Shown piece after piece: positions 13,088 through 23,362 of a DNA stretch of 64,000 nt (position 1 is its first letter; each line of letters starts with the position of its first letter). Both the position numbers and the translations under genes were made by a program. Location: the NCBI GenBank assembly GCA_951213105.1, contig OX578137.1:53803236-53867235 (forward strand). The letters run 5' to 3'. The DNA is from Amaurobius ferox. Lineage: Eukaryota; Arthropoda; Arachnida; Araneae; Amaurobiidae. The notes under the pieces were generated by a model. It was not told the DNA's origin. It saw only the letters and a program-made list of their open reading frames with translations, and did not search any database.

Positions 13088-13329
13088 TGCCAACGTGGTT
13101 GTCGAACGGTCAAAAGCAAGCGTTTCCTCGTACTCGTTCGACCGCCGGGTTGTGGGTTCGAGTCCCACTTTAGGCATGGATGTTTGGGTTGTTGGGCGCA
13201 ATGTGTTCCCACCCCCACTGGTGCGCTGGGGCAACGTCAATGATGGCTAATAGGTTCATGGTTCTGGCCGATGTATAGGCGAAGATGAAAGAGTCAATGT
13301 CTGACCATTGGAAAAAAATTATACTATAT
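13076..13329 (+). repeat. tRNA-derived SINE with perfect 12-bp target-site duplication (family T2)
   Basis: The body (13,088-13,317, 230 bp) opens with a tRNA-like head. Box A is GTGGTTGTCGAACGGTCAAA and box B is GTGGGTTCGAGTCCCAC. A unique body and an oligo-A tail follow. ATTATACTATAT occurs on both sides (13,076-13,087 and 13,318-13,329). The head is related to the SINE at 6,571 but the body differs, so it is a sister family. It is inserted in the terminal hairpin region of an R1 element. Confidence 0.9.
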
Positions 13330-14158
13330 ATCCAGAGGAGGTGATAACATTACCAAATTTCATGGAAATCACTTGAAAATGTCACGAGATACCAGGCTTC
13401 AAGTGGAAAATTAAATTTTTGAATACCGTTAAATGTTAACATCGAATCTTATTCCACATTCAAATTATTTACACCAAATCATTTACCTCGCCCAACAATC
13501 GCCCCAGTCGTTGTTGCCGATTTAGGTATAACTGTATATATTTCCTTTTTTCCCCTATATTCCATAGCTGAAAATATAATTTTGAATGATACGTGAAAAT
13601 TATAATCTTGAAGAATATGTGGAAGACCATGGAATCATTTTTGCCTACTCAATAGTAGTAAGACCACCTAGTTTTCAATACTTCCAAACTCTATCATTAG
13701 GCTTAGACAATAGAATTTTATTTCTCCATTTATGAATGAAAAATACCTACCGTAGAATTCCGCCGATCCTCACCCCCCCCCCCTTCTTTATGTTTCAATT
13801 CTAAATTCAGGGAAAAAAATCCATGAAACAGTATCCCCCTTCTTACCCTCCAAGCATTGAAATATAATCGTAGTCGAATGAAATAAATTTTATAATCAAT
13901 CTTTGCTATCTTTTCCAAGGTTAGCATTTTGTATAACTTATTTCGTTCAACAGGAATTCTCAAGTGAACCTCTTCCCTTACATACTCGACGATTTTCCAT
14001 CTTGTTTGACGGAGCGTGTTGTGTTGACAATTCTACGGTTTCATTTGGCGTAAAATCCCCCAGTAATCACCCACTCTACATTGAAAACATTTGAAACTTT
14101 CAGGGGAATCAACTAGCCGTAATGGGGAGTAAGTTATTGATAGTTATGAAAATATATA
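13330..14158. other. No gene seen; segment shared with 4,121-4,194 at the end
   Basis: It includes a poly-C tract near 13,775-13,785. The terminal portion (about 14,101-14,150) is the dispersed short repeat noted at 4,121. No coding relic is recognised. Confidence 0.45.
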
Positions 14159-15599
14159 CACTCGTCAAAAGTGAAATTGCAACACCATGAAGGATTTCAC
14201 GGAGTCATATGCGAATCACAATACCAGTAGAAGAAAAGTCATATACAAGTGATTAGAAATATATATGTAAAAATAATGTTTATTAAGTAAAGAATTTGGT
14301 CCCCACGGGCAAATATACAGGCCGCTGAATGACTAGGTATACTATCAACGAGGCTATTAATGGATGCTTGCGGTAATCTTTGCTAAGCAGCGTCCACTGC
14401 GGTATGCAGTTAGTCTATGGTATATACCGGTGGTCTCCGGTGAACCTGACGTCCGATGAAGGCCCACACGTGTTCAATGGAAGAAAGATCCGACGATTCT
14501 GCCGGCCAGGGTAGGATGTGAATTCCTTTCAGGATATTGAGAGATCGCTGTGCAGTGTGCAGTGTGACATTGTCTTGCTGGAACACCGTGCCGGGAACGG
14601 CCTGCACAACTTTCCGAACCATAGGCATCACAACTTGTGTTGGAGACCCAGACCGTCCGACTCACCCAAGGCTAGAGCAGCTATTTGGACCGCCCAAACG
14701 ACATGACAACTTCTGTGACGTACCTGTTCGCAGACAGATTAACAGCAATGCGCACCAGAATTGTCCGCTCAACGAACATGATTCCGACCCAAACCATGAT
14801 GCCGGATGTGGAGCCAGTGTGATGCGCGGTAATATGGTCTGGCAAATGGCGTTCCCCGGACAGTCGCCATACACGATCACCATTGTCATTCCTCCACAGG
14901 AAGAAGCGAGATTTACCCGTAAACAATACCTGGTAGCAATAATTGGTGCCTTTGAGATGACGATGACACCACGCCAGACGTACTTCCCTGTGTCGAGCGT
15001 TTAATGGCATCGCAGTGGCTAACCGTAGTGCTCGCAGACGTACTTCATGCAACCTGTTACCAATTGATTGGGAGTACTCAGATACAATCTTTATGGTGGC
15101 AGGCTGTTTCAGATGCCACTTGTCGTTGCGAATGGATGTCGACGAGCCGTTTAACGAATTTGCCGGTCTGTGCGCCTGTTCGATCCACTTCCTCTGCAGC
15201 GTGTTCTCTGATGTCCCTGCGTCCATCGTGTAACATATCGATGGATGATACTCACTTCGTGCTCAACACGCTTGGCAATTCCACGCATGGCCAAACCCAG
15301 ATCATGAAGCTCCAGGATACGGTCTCGTTCCCCAGCCGTTAATTACTGGTATACAGTCCGCTGACGTCTTCGAGGCAACGGTTTTTCATATTTTCGAAAG
15401 TTCGACTGTTGCAAATCGTCGCTGATAGCATATAAGGAACTAGCCGTCTGCTGGTCTTTATCACCAGATACTGGATGTCATGTGACCCGATTCATACGAA
15501 AACTTAATAATTTACATATGACTCTCTCTTCTACGGGTACTGTGATTTGCATATGGCTACGTTCAGTCCTTCGTGGTGTTGCTATATCACTTTTGACGA

Positions 15600-15602
<3 letters not shown>
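14159..15602 (-). mobile_element. Complete Tc1-like DNA transposon, inactive
   Basis: A 1,444-bp element bounded by inverted repeats of about 35 bp. The left end reads CACTCGTCAAAAGTGAAATT, and the right end read on the minus strand is CACTCGTCAAAAGTGATATA, both continuing into GCAACACCAxGAAGGA. TA lies immediately outside both ends, as expected for Tc1/mariner insertion. The right flank is a (TA)n microsatellite. The transposase gene on the minus strand is disabled. Confidence 0.93.
14410..15345 (-). pseudogene. Tc1-like transposase pseudogene
   Basis: In order on the minus strand: an N-terminal helix-turn-helix segment beginning TAGERDRILELHDLG and reaching IIHRYVTRW (about 15,235-15,345); a linker and second DNA-binding part (RLHEVRLRALRLATAMPLN, then AWCHRHL); and the catalytic core. 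The first catalytic motif is FTGKSRF, where the family has F-T-D-E-S-R-F, so the first Asp is lost. The second motif FQQDN and the third (SSIEHVW) keep their acidic residues. The core lies in two frames (14,681-15,226 and 14,410-14,631), so at least one frameshift separates the first from the second catalytic residue. Family function would be DD34E cut-and-paste transposition at TA sites; this copy cannot encode it. Confidence 0.92.

Positions 15603-15661
<59 letters not shown>
15603..15661. repeat. (TA)n microsatellite
   Basis: About 29 TA units abutting the right end of the Tc1-like element. The element probably landed in, or seeded, a TA run. Confidence 0.97.
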
Positions 15662-15664
<3 letters not shown>

Positions 15665-16724
15665 AAAGTAACGTTTCAGTAGATAATAATTATCTGAATA
15701 TTTCATAAATGAAGTAGGAATTTTCACGACCGCCTGTAATTGTAGCTTTACTTATCAGTTTGCGAAAATTATCAACATTGTAATGCTGAAAAAATGAACA
15801 GAAAATGAGGGATAGAAATTATTTCGCTGTACTCTTAATTTGTACAAATTGGATTCTGTGTCTTGTCGTTTTCTCTCAGTTAGTAACAATTTATCCATTC
15901 ACAGGATGAAGAAATGGTCACTAACCAATTGTTACTAAGCCTACGATGTGTATTAATTTCAATATATACACATCATCGCATAGTATATATAGAAATTAAA
16001 ATAGAATACAAAATATTTAAAACATTTTTGGTATCAAATTAGCTTTATAAACATAGCATAAATGTTACAACATTGTTTTAATATAGCAACGCAGCCATTT
16101 GGGAAATACCCCAACAAATTTATTTTCATCTGATATTTACCTTCTTAAACTAAATGAAAAGTCAAAAAGTCAGAAAGATAATAATTCGTGAGTTTTCGTG
16201 AAAATATGTATATTAAAATGTATTCGAAGAAATTATTTAGTTTCAGTCATTTAGAATAAATTCAGCTTCAATTTATGCTATATCTTATGCTGGCAAGGAT
16301 TTTATTAAATATATCGAATTAAATGGATAATTCTCTTTTCCCCTCAATACATTCCAATTTATTTTAAGGAAATATGAATACAGTGAAATAGAAATAATCT
16401 TAATATGCAATAACTTTGAAAAGATTGAATATTATTTAAGATAAGTTTCATTTTATTTTTACTCCGTAGTATTTGTTATTTTTTCACAAATTGAAATACA
16501 TGCAAATATTTGTTTCCAATACTTTTTATCATGATTATATTCCTTTAATGCAATTAAAGTAACATTTTAATGCAATTGGAACATATATATTAATAATACA
16601 TTATTTTATACTAATTAACTATGTTATGCTAATTAATTAATTTTATACCACTAATTAATTAATTGTATACTACTAATTATACTATATTATGTTGTTGCTA
16701 AGAACCTTGACGTAAAACATAGTA
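15662..16724. other. No gene seen
   Basis: Very A+T-rich. A cluster of TAATTAATTAAT words at about 16,610-16,690 is the only local pattern. Confidence 0.45.
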
Positions 16725-17223
16725 CGTTAAGCTCAAAAGATCAAGCCACTCATAAAGCAAGGAATCTATCTTCTCTTGGTCCTCTAATAGAAGATTTAAA
16801 GAGGCTCCAAAGCAGTGAAGAAGATGAGAGGGGCTAGGAGAGAGGGAAGAACAGGTACAAGGAGGAAAACTCTGTTACCTCGTTCAAACTTCATATTCTT
16901 AGTATGGCCGCTTCTTATGTTGTGTAAATGCCAATGTTTTGTGAATGGATCTAGGGCCACCGTATGGAAGCGATAATCCACAGCTCTAGTACCAATGAAC
17001 TTAGAGAAGTGTTATGACAATCCACAGATCAAATCAAGATGTGTATTTCAGAAAGAGTAAGAAAGTTGTTCGAAGATGAGTTCAGATGACAAGCCTCATT
17101 GGCTAACGAGTCGGTAGTTTCGTTACCATAAACATCGATATGAGAAGGAATCCATTGGATTTTAATGGATCTAAAACCCTTCATCTCACATAATAAGGTG
17201 ATGATGTACCAGCTAGACTTCAT
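16725..17223 (-). pseudogene. Non-LTR retrotransposon (LINE) 3' coding end: RNase H plus C-terminal tail
   Basis: On the minus strand, KIQWIPSHIDVYGNETTDSLANEA (read in parts) is the hallmark end of a LINE RNase H domain. Family pattern is W-x-P-S-H-x-x-x-x-G-N-E-x-A-D-x-L-A; Ala before Asp is Thr here. Further downstream come LHNIRSGHTKNMKFERG, a Cys-rich SPSHLLHCFGASL tail reached only by a frame change near 16,865, and an acidic end EDQEKIDSLLYEWLDLL. This order is typical of RNase H-encoding LINEs of the I/Jockey group in arthropods. Everything 5' (endonuclease, reverse transcriptase) is missing, consistent with 5' truncation. Stops and the frameshift show it is dead. Confidence 0.85.
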
Positions 17224-18050
17224 GGAATTTTATGACACTATTAATCTATCTATCTATTTTTGCGTCTACATCATGGGATTATCCCTTGAGAACTAAAAAA
17301 GTAGTTCATATTTTAGATGTGACTGTACCGTAGAATACAAAACACACAGATTGAAATCTTTATTCGGCTTGGAAATTACATGCAATTTACACAAGGAATC
17401 TCCAATATAGTCCATCTCTAAGGAACATGGCAAATTGATTTCTAAATGACAATATACTACTGTAATTGTGATATTACAGAGCTGCAGTTGTTCTAAGGAA
17501 CAACCAGTATATTTTTAAAGAATAGAGAAAAATATTTTAATTTTGATATTATGCTTTTGATTATACTATAAGTGGAACTTATAGTACAATCAATATAAAA
17601 TATGAATGTATGAGCGTTGGGAAAATCCTCGTACTCAAGTTACTTACAGATTCTTTAATTTAATCCAAATAAAATACCTTTTATATTTTCTTCAAAAATG
17701 TTAAACCATTAAGTTCTGAACATAAATTATGCATTACATATGATTTTATATCTTAAAGGACAGGTGAGTGTAAATTTTCCAATGTACGTTTTTTTGTGAA
17801 TGGCTATGGCCTACCAGAATAGTGGAAACAATGTTGTTTTTGATGCCATCACAGGAAGCTTATAATATATTGAAAGCTAATAGTTAACATTAATAAATAA
17901 ATAAATAGGTTACTACTTAAAACACTTTGTACAATTGTGGCATACGGAATTAATAAGTCACTTTTAATTATTAAATTCATATAAAAACATCAAATGTGGG
18001 ACGTGGAATTGAAATTCAAGTTATATTTCTAGATTATATTAATATTAATA
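17224..18050. other. No gene seen
   Basis: A short (CTAT)n patch near 17,243-17,256 and an (AAAT)n patch near 17,891-17,908 sit in otherwise featureless A+T-rich DNA. Confidence 0.45.
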
Positions 18051-18885
18051 TATGGCCGTTGACATAGAGTTACAATTTAAAGTACATTACTCGTCGTTGT
18101 GCCGCAATAACTCTCCAATTAATTTAACTTATGTGTAAGTCCTGAAAAGAATTCATTAATCATTATAAAAAGATCAGCCTATTTAATTTTAACAAAATAA
18201 TTTATTTACAACATCAATTGATCACTAACAACAATTTATCCTAACTATCAACTATAATTTAATTACTTTAATAATGGGAGATATGTGACCAGAAATATTA
18301 GATTTCGATAATGTCTATGACCTGGAGAAATGAGCACATACCTTACAGTTTAATCTTCGGCTCATCACGCTGAGGCTTGCATCCGTCCTATTGCTGACCG
18401 TACGGCCATAACTCTTTGGTGTGTGGCTTACATCTCGTACTTATATTCAACTGCAACCTCTTTCATATGAGTATCTGCTCCCAACTCCTTTCGTATCCGT
18501 CCAACTGCTACAACATTTCGTATCAGACTTCCTTCTACAACATTTCGTATCAGACTTGCTTCTACAACATTTCGTATGAGAGTGCTTGCAACAACACTTC
18601 GTATGAGACTCTTGTGGTTCCTTCGGCGGGGGGGGGGGGGGGGGGAGGTAGCTCCGCTCTTATTCTCCTTGACGCTCATTGGTTACTCTGAACCCAATGG
18701 CATCACTTCACATATATCAATGCTCCTCTTAGCCCCTGTGGCCTTGAACACCCAAATTTATTGCATTTGACCTAAAAGTTCACACTGTTGTAAACTCCGG
18801 CGCCAGCCAATTTTTGTTAGCCGTTCTAGGCATCATAAATATTGCAATAAAAATGTCTCATGTGAGGACATATTCTGGCCTCACA
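18051..18885 (-). repeat. Dispersed repeat D, copy 1, with internal 27-bp VNTR and G tract
   Basis: Aligned with 49,683-50,590 from end to end. Both start TGGCCGTTGA and stop at CTGGCCTCACA on the plus strand. In the middle, about four 27-bp units (about 18,505-18,612; core CTTCTACAACATTTCGTATC) precede an ~18-base G run (about 18,630-18,647). On the minus strand the VNTR keeps a frame reading (x)LIRNVVE(x)(S) per 9 residues, followed by YKYEM, a stop, and ATHQRVMAVRSAIGRMQASA. Identity as a retroelement LTR or a processed transcript is possible but not shown. Confidence 0.8.
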
Positions 18886-19199
18886 ACAATATTGTAAGAT
18901 GCATATAATCATTTCAAAAACAAGTGGTAGATTATTATATGCCAACAGAATAAGAGCTATACACTAAATGAGCTTACCATGTCATAGTGACTGCTTAATC
19001 TTGCTGTTCTGTTCACATGTACTAAGCGACTGTAGTGTTCGGATCCATATTTGAGAATATTAACATTTCTTGCAGTAATTAAAAACTGTCTTATTAGAAT
19101 AAGCTTGAAATATAGTAAAATAATTTAAATATTGGTGAAGTAATATAAACATGTTAAATAATCACAAATAAAGCAAATGATTTTCTAAATCTTACCTTC
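18886..19199. other. No gene seen
   Basis: Short featureless interval between repeat D and the piggyBac relic. Confidence 0.45.
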
Positions 19200-20000
19200 C
19201 GTTTCCATTTGTAATTTAGACTATAATAAGAAATATATGACTTGTAAATGTGTTTTGTTTTACAAATGTAGTACAGCACATTTGTTTTATTACCATTACT
19301 CAATGAACAGAACATGCATCGTGCAAGTTTGTTACTCAATACAGAATTCACAACAGATCCTGAAGGTACATTTTTATTTTTACCATATATTCTTTTCACT
19401 ATGTAATAAGACTCTTCAATTCGTGGAAGTTTTTGCCTTGCTTCAATAGAGGAATTGATAATTTTCCCAATTCCTCCAAAAAGTAGCCTTCTTTTGGCCA
19501 CTTTGTCTTCATTCTATTTGCTGTCTCTTGAAGTCCATAGAACAGAAAATGTGATCAAGAGAATCATCAGGCCATTTATTTGCATTGCAATCTAATATTT
19601 TTTGTTGTTTTTAGCAAGTTTACTAATATCCGCTTTGTCATGATGCGATGCGCTCGTAAGAATAATGTGCTTGTTCTGTTTTGGGATGTAGTTTAAAACT
19701 TTTGTGCTCTCTGTACTATAAAACGATAAGCTACGCATGTCATTGCTTGGTTTAGGAAGTTATTGCTTGTATTTTCTTAAGGTGCCAAACATAGTAATTT
19801 TCCATTTTAGAATAAGTTGTCTCAAGTTGTATAAAGTTAAAAATTTATCACATGTGACATTGCTCCCTTTAAGTTCATATGTAAGGTCACAGGTTCTCAC
19901 ACACACTGATTTTTCTCTGTCGAAGATTCTAGTTTTTTTTTCAGTATAAATTTGTATTTTCAGATTATACGAAATTTCACTGTCCTTATTTTAATTTCAT
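19200..20000 (-). pseudogene. piggyBac-like transposase pseudogene
   Basis: Minus-strand reading in several frames gives the order expected of the second half of a piggyBac transposase. First comes GSNVTCDKFLTLYNL followed by KWKITMFGTLRKYK (family: x-N-V-T-x-D-N-F-F-T-S ... T-x-V-G-T-x-R-x-N-K). Then YIPKQNKHIILTSASHHD near 19,640-19,700, then RRLLFGGIGKIINSSIEARQ, and finally ARCMFCSLSNGNKT, the start of the C-terminal Cys-rich domain. Several of the later domain cysteines are lost. Multiple stops and frameshifts break it. I found no TTAA-flanked terminal repeats, so the element boundaries are unknown. The family role is cut-and-paste transposition at TTAA. Confidence 0.78.
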
Positions 20001-21594
20001 ATTTAGACGATTTACTTGAAGTGAACTTTTTACATCTTTTATCCTTGTTGTTGGATATCTTTCTACACCTGAGATAGTTTTTATAATACTAGAAAAATAT
20101 ATCCGGCCAGAATGTGGAGACTCTAATTTCCACAGTATACTACAATTCTTGGATTGAATACACTGTATATTGTTACAAACGTATCATATAGAATCGTGGG
20201 TGTATACACAGTATACAAGAACGAGTCCAAGTTTCTGAATAACTTACGTTTTTTCACAAGCACAATGTAAACAAAACAATATACAATCAAACAACACTTA
20301 AATGATCCACTAATTTCATAGAAGAAGTGATAGTATTCTCAATGCTGGTAAAAATAATTTCCCAAAACAACCGATACTGTTATTAAAATATTGAGGAAAG
20401 TCATAGTTCACACTGTAGCTCTTATATTGCCAACTGAACTCGCCTATTCAGTGATGACGCTTATTTATAGTCTATTTAATGAAACTTATGGAGATCTCTA
20501 TTTCTCAAAGAATAATCGTTCAATCGAGAAGTTTCTGGAACAATCCGGAAGTTGCCGAATGTCGCCAAATTGGCGATGAATCACCAAATCTGAAACTCTT
20601 CTTCTAACTGGGAAATCCTGGTAACCCTGGAATTACGTCATCCTGACGTCATGGACTGTGTTTCTTCGCCTGGCCTTCCAGGCAGACGAAAGATGAGGCG
20701 GGAATGAGAGAATATTACGCATTCGCAACAATATTATGAACTGCTTACATAACAATATTGCAATCATCGTCATGTTTTTCACATTCACTTTCGTCACTTG
20801 TATGATTTTCATACTAAAACATACATATATATCCCTCTTCTCTATCAAATCATTCCATAAGATTAGCTTGTCGGTGGTGTTAACGTCTGTATCGCACAAA
20901 CAATGTGCTTCCACCGAACCGAAGGCTCCTAATTATCGTGTTTACAACGAAACCGAAACGGTTATAGAGAAAAATATGGACTTGTCATTAGAAGGTGCCA
21001 AACATGTCAGTTAAATATGATCAACTGATAACCGGGAAATTATTCTGATTTAGTGAAATTATTAACTAGAATGTTGGAATTTTTACTGATTTAAAAACAC
21101 TAAAAACGTCCCGAAAAAAGCACCCGAACGCTTAACATATTAGAAGGAATCGAAAAAATAATTGAGTTCTTTAGCACTGATTTGCTGTTGTATACTTATA
21201 AGAGACTCGATTTTTAATATAAATGCTAAACGTTGTTATGTATTTGGGCTAAATTTGGTTTTATTTTTTCTGAAATTTATTTGCTAAATTTAAGATTTAT
21301 TTTAACATAAGAGATCATTCTGATACTCTGAAAAAAATATCAGTCAGATTTATGTAATCAACAAGAACTGAATCTCGTATCTGAATCAATAACAGAATAT
21401 AGATGTGAGAAATTTAACCTTTTAATTAAGGAGCTATTTAAAGTCTTATCTTTTTTTAAACAAATAGACTACATAATAAATTCTATCTAGACGATGAATA
21501 AGAAATATATTTTTTATATATTTTTATCGTTCATAAAATTGTTATATAAATCAAGGTACTTTCATAACGAATACACATTTTATGTTTGACCATT
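20001..21594. other. No gene seen
   Basis: Near 20,545-20,580 lies a short palindromic patch (GTCGCCAAATTGGCGAT), the same word that occurs inside R1 copies at 44.75, 46.42 and 56.66 kb. No coding relic is recognised. Confidence 0.45.
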
Positions 21595-21760
21595 GACCTA
21601 ATTTATGCCGAAATGTTTGTTCCAAATGCATTTTTCATGAGATGTATTCATCGGTTTCCATATCTTCGGACAACACCCTCTTAAAGGTCACGTTTAACAA
21701 AAAGTATATTTTATCTTTCTTGAAATGGGTGTGTTCTTTTTCCAGTTTAATTGCGGTGAG
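21595..21760 (+). repeat. Dispersed repeat G, copy 1
   Basis: Centred on TTTTTCATGAGATGTATTCA. The same core occurs at 25,430, 33,002 and 35,077, and the downstream ~80 bases also align best with the 25.4 kb copy. The family is old and diverged. Confidence 0.5.
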
Positions 21761-22125
21761 GAGAATTCGCTGCTGAATTTGTGCATTATGCGGCAAGGAC
21801 ATAAAATACATACGATACAAAAATAGTTTTCTAGTATGCTAAAATATGGTTTATTGGTTTAAATTATTATTATAAAAACATGGTGTGCCTCAATTACAAC
21901 TTTCTCTGCAAATTAAAATCTTTTGATACCGTGAAAAAATAATGACACATCTTATTGGTAGATCTCGTTGAAAATACGAGGGTTGTGTTTTAAGTAAGGT
22001 CTGTTTAGGAATACCCCATGCGCGTGAGAATGAATGCGCGCGCAGACTCCCGGCATTCTTTGAGCAGAATCCGACGCCATTTGCATTCACTGCGTCAGTC
22101 TGTTCGCTTCGTATGCCTCGTTAAA

Positions 22126-23257
22126 ATGCTTAAGTAAATCGAGCTCCCCGCCAACTGTGAAATACGGTCAGTCATCCGATTCTTAACAGCAAGAAACATG
22201 ACATCTTCGGATATTCACCGTCAGATATGTGAGGTTTAGGGTGACAATGCAATGAGTGACAGTAAAGTGCGAAAATGGGTGAGATTGTTCAAGTAATTTC
22301 GGGAAAACGTCCATGAGGAATCGCGCTCTGGTCGGCCGTCTGTAATCACTGACGCTTTGGTACAGGCAGTTGACGCCAAAATTCCCGCAAATAGGAGATT
22401 CGCAATTTCCAAATTGTTATCGGAATTCCCAGAAATTTAGAGGTCAGTTTTGTTTAAAATTGTGTCTAAGAACTTAGAGCTCAAGAAATCGTGCTATCTA
22501 TGGGTTCCTAAACTGCAGAGTGAGGAACACAAAAAGAAAAGTTTGGCAAGTGCTCTAACATTTTTGACCCTCTACAACAGGAAGGTGATGACTTCTTGAG
22601 TCATATCGTCACAGGAGATGAGACATGAGTGTCCCACGTGACTCCTAAATCAAAACAACGATCGATGAAGTGGCGATACACATCATCGCTCCGGCCGTCC
22701 AATTAGTTGCTGAAGTCCTCAGGATGAGTCGGACGGTCTGGGTCTTCAACACATCATCGCCGGTCAAAGTGAAAGCAAAACACTTTCAAAGCGCAAGATC
22801 ATGGCAACTGTGTTTTCGGACAAGCAAAGTATGTTGTTAGTGGACTTTTTGCCGCAAGGAACAACAATTAACTCAGCTTCCTACTGTCAGACCTTATGAA
22901 AGCTTCGTCGAGCAATTCAAAACAAACGACGTGGGATGCAATTATCCGGTGTCGTATTGCTTCATGACAATTCAAGGCCACATGCTGACGCTCAAACTCA
23001 AAATCTGATCGAATCTTTTGGCTGAGAGGTATTCGATCAACTACCATAGAGTCCAGACCTTACGCCTAGCGACTATGACCTCTTCTGCCATCTGAAGACC
23101 TTCCTAGGCGACAAGCGTTTAGACACTAATGAAGAAGTGAAAACGATCGTGAGTAACTGGCTATCTTCACAGGCGACATAGTTCTATGATGATGGTATCA
23201 AAAAACTGGTATATCGTTTTGATAAATGTTTAAATAGGCAAGGAAATTGTGTAGAAA
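22126..23257 (+). pseudogene. mariner transposase pseudogene
   Basis: The conceptual product follows the mariner order: an N-terminal helix-turn-helix part with CEIRSVIRFLTARNM, SDSKVRKWVRLFK and SRSGRPSVITDALV; a second DNA-binding part (RFAISKLLSEFPEI); the first catalytic motif VTGDET (22,611-22,628); the second, LLHDNSRPHA (22,962-22,992); and the third, SPDLTPSDYDLF (mariner Asp, DD34D), before a C-terminal WLSSQA...FYDDGIKKL...DKCLN. Many stops interrupt it (for example the third and fourth codons after the putative ATG region, and YGD to a stop after CEV). A 59-bp foreign insert splits the frame after the RYTSS segment. All three acidic positions are still readable, so inactivation is by stops, indels and the insert rather than active-site loss. 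Confidence 0.93.
22678..22760 (+). repeat. 5'-truncated SINE end (family T4) nested in mariner, 12-bp target duplication
   Basis: A 59-bp insert (22,690-22,748) is bracketed by the direct repeat ACACATCATCGC (22,678-22,689 and 22,749-22,760). Removing insert plus one repeat restores continuity of the mariner frame. The insert starts CCGGCCGTC and ends GTCGGACGGTCTGGGTCTTC, matching the 3' ends of the T4 copies at 33,770-33,845 and 53,850-53,910. It marks the T4 3' end and shows T4 moved after mariner landed. Confidence 0.85.
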
Positions 23258-23362
23258 ATAGAGAACTGAATGTAAATTCAGAAAATAAATGTTTTTTGAA
23301 AAAAAAATATACTTACTTCGTTTTTAGTGAAAAACGGACCTTACTTAAAAATATCCCTCGTA

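Larger units (their letters stand above)
21977..23360 (+). mobile_element. Complete mariner transposon, inactive
   Basis: A 1,384-bp element with terminal inverted repeats of ~30 bp. The left begins CGAGGGTTGTGTTTTAAGTA. The right, read on the minus strand, begins CGAGGGATATTTTTAAGTA, and both continue AAGGTCxGTTT. TA flanks both sides (21,975-21,976 and 23,361-23,362). It contains one dead mariner transposase gene and a nested SINE fragment. Confidence 0.95.

Noticed and set aside
14537..15342. Plus-strand frames of 155 and 112 codons
   Set aside because: They are antisense to the Tc1-like transposase, whose motifs are clear on the minus strand.
18051..18885. Repeat D as an LTR
   Set aside because: Candidate TG/CA ends exist, but neither copy shows a target duplication and no internal retroelement region is attached.
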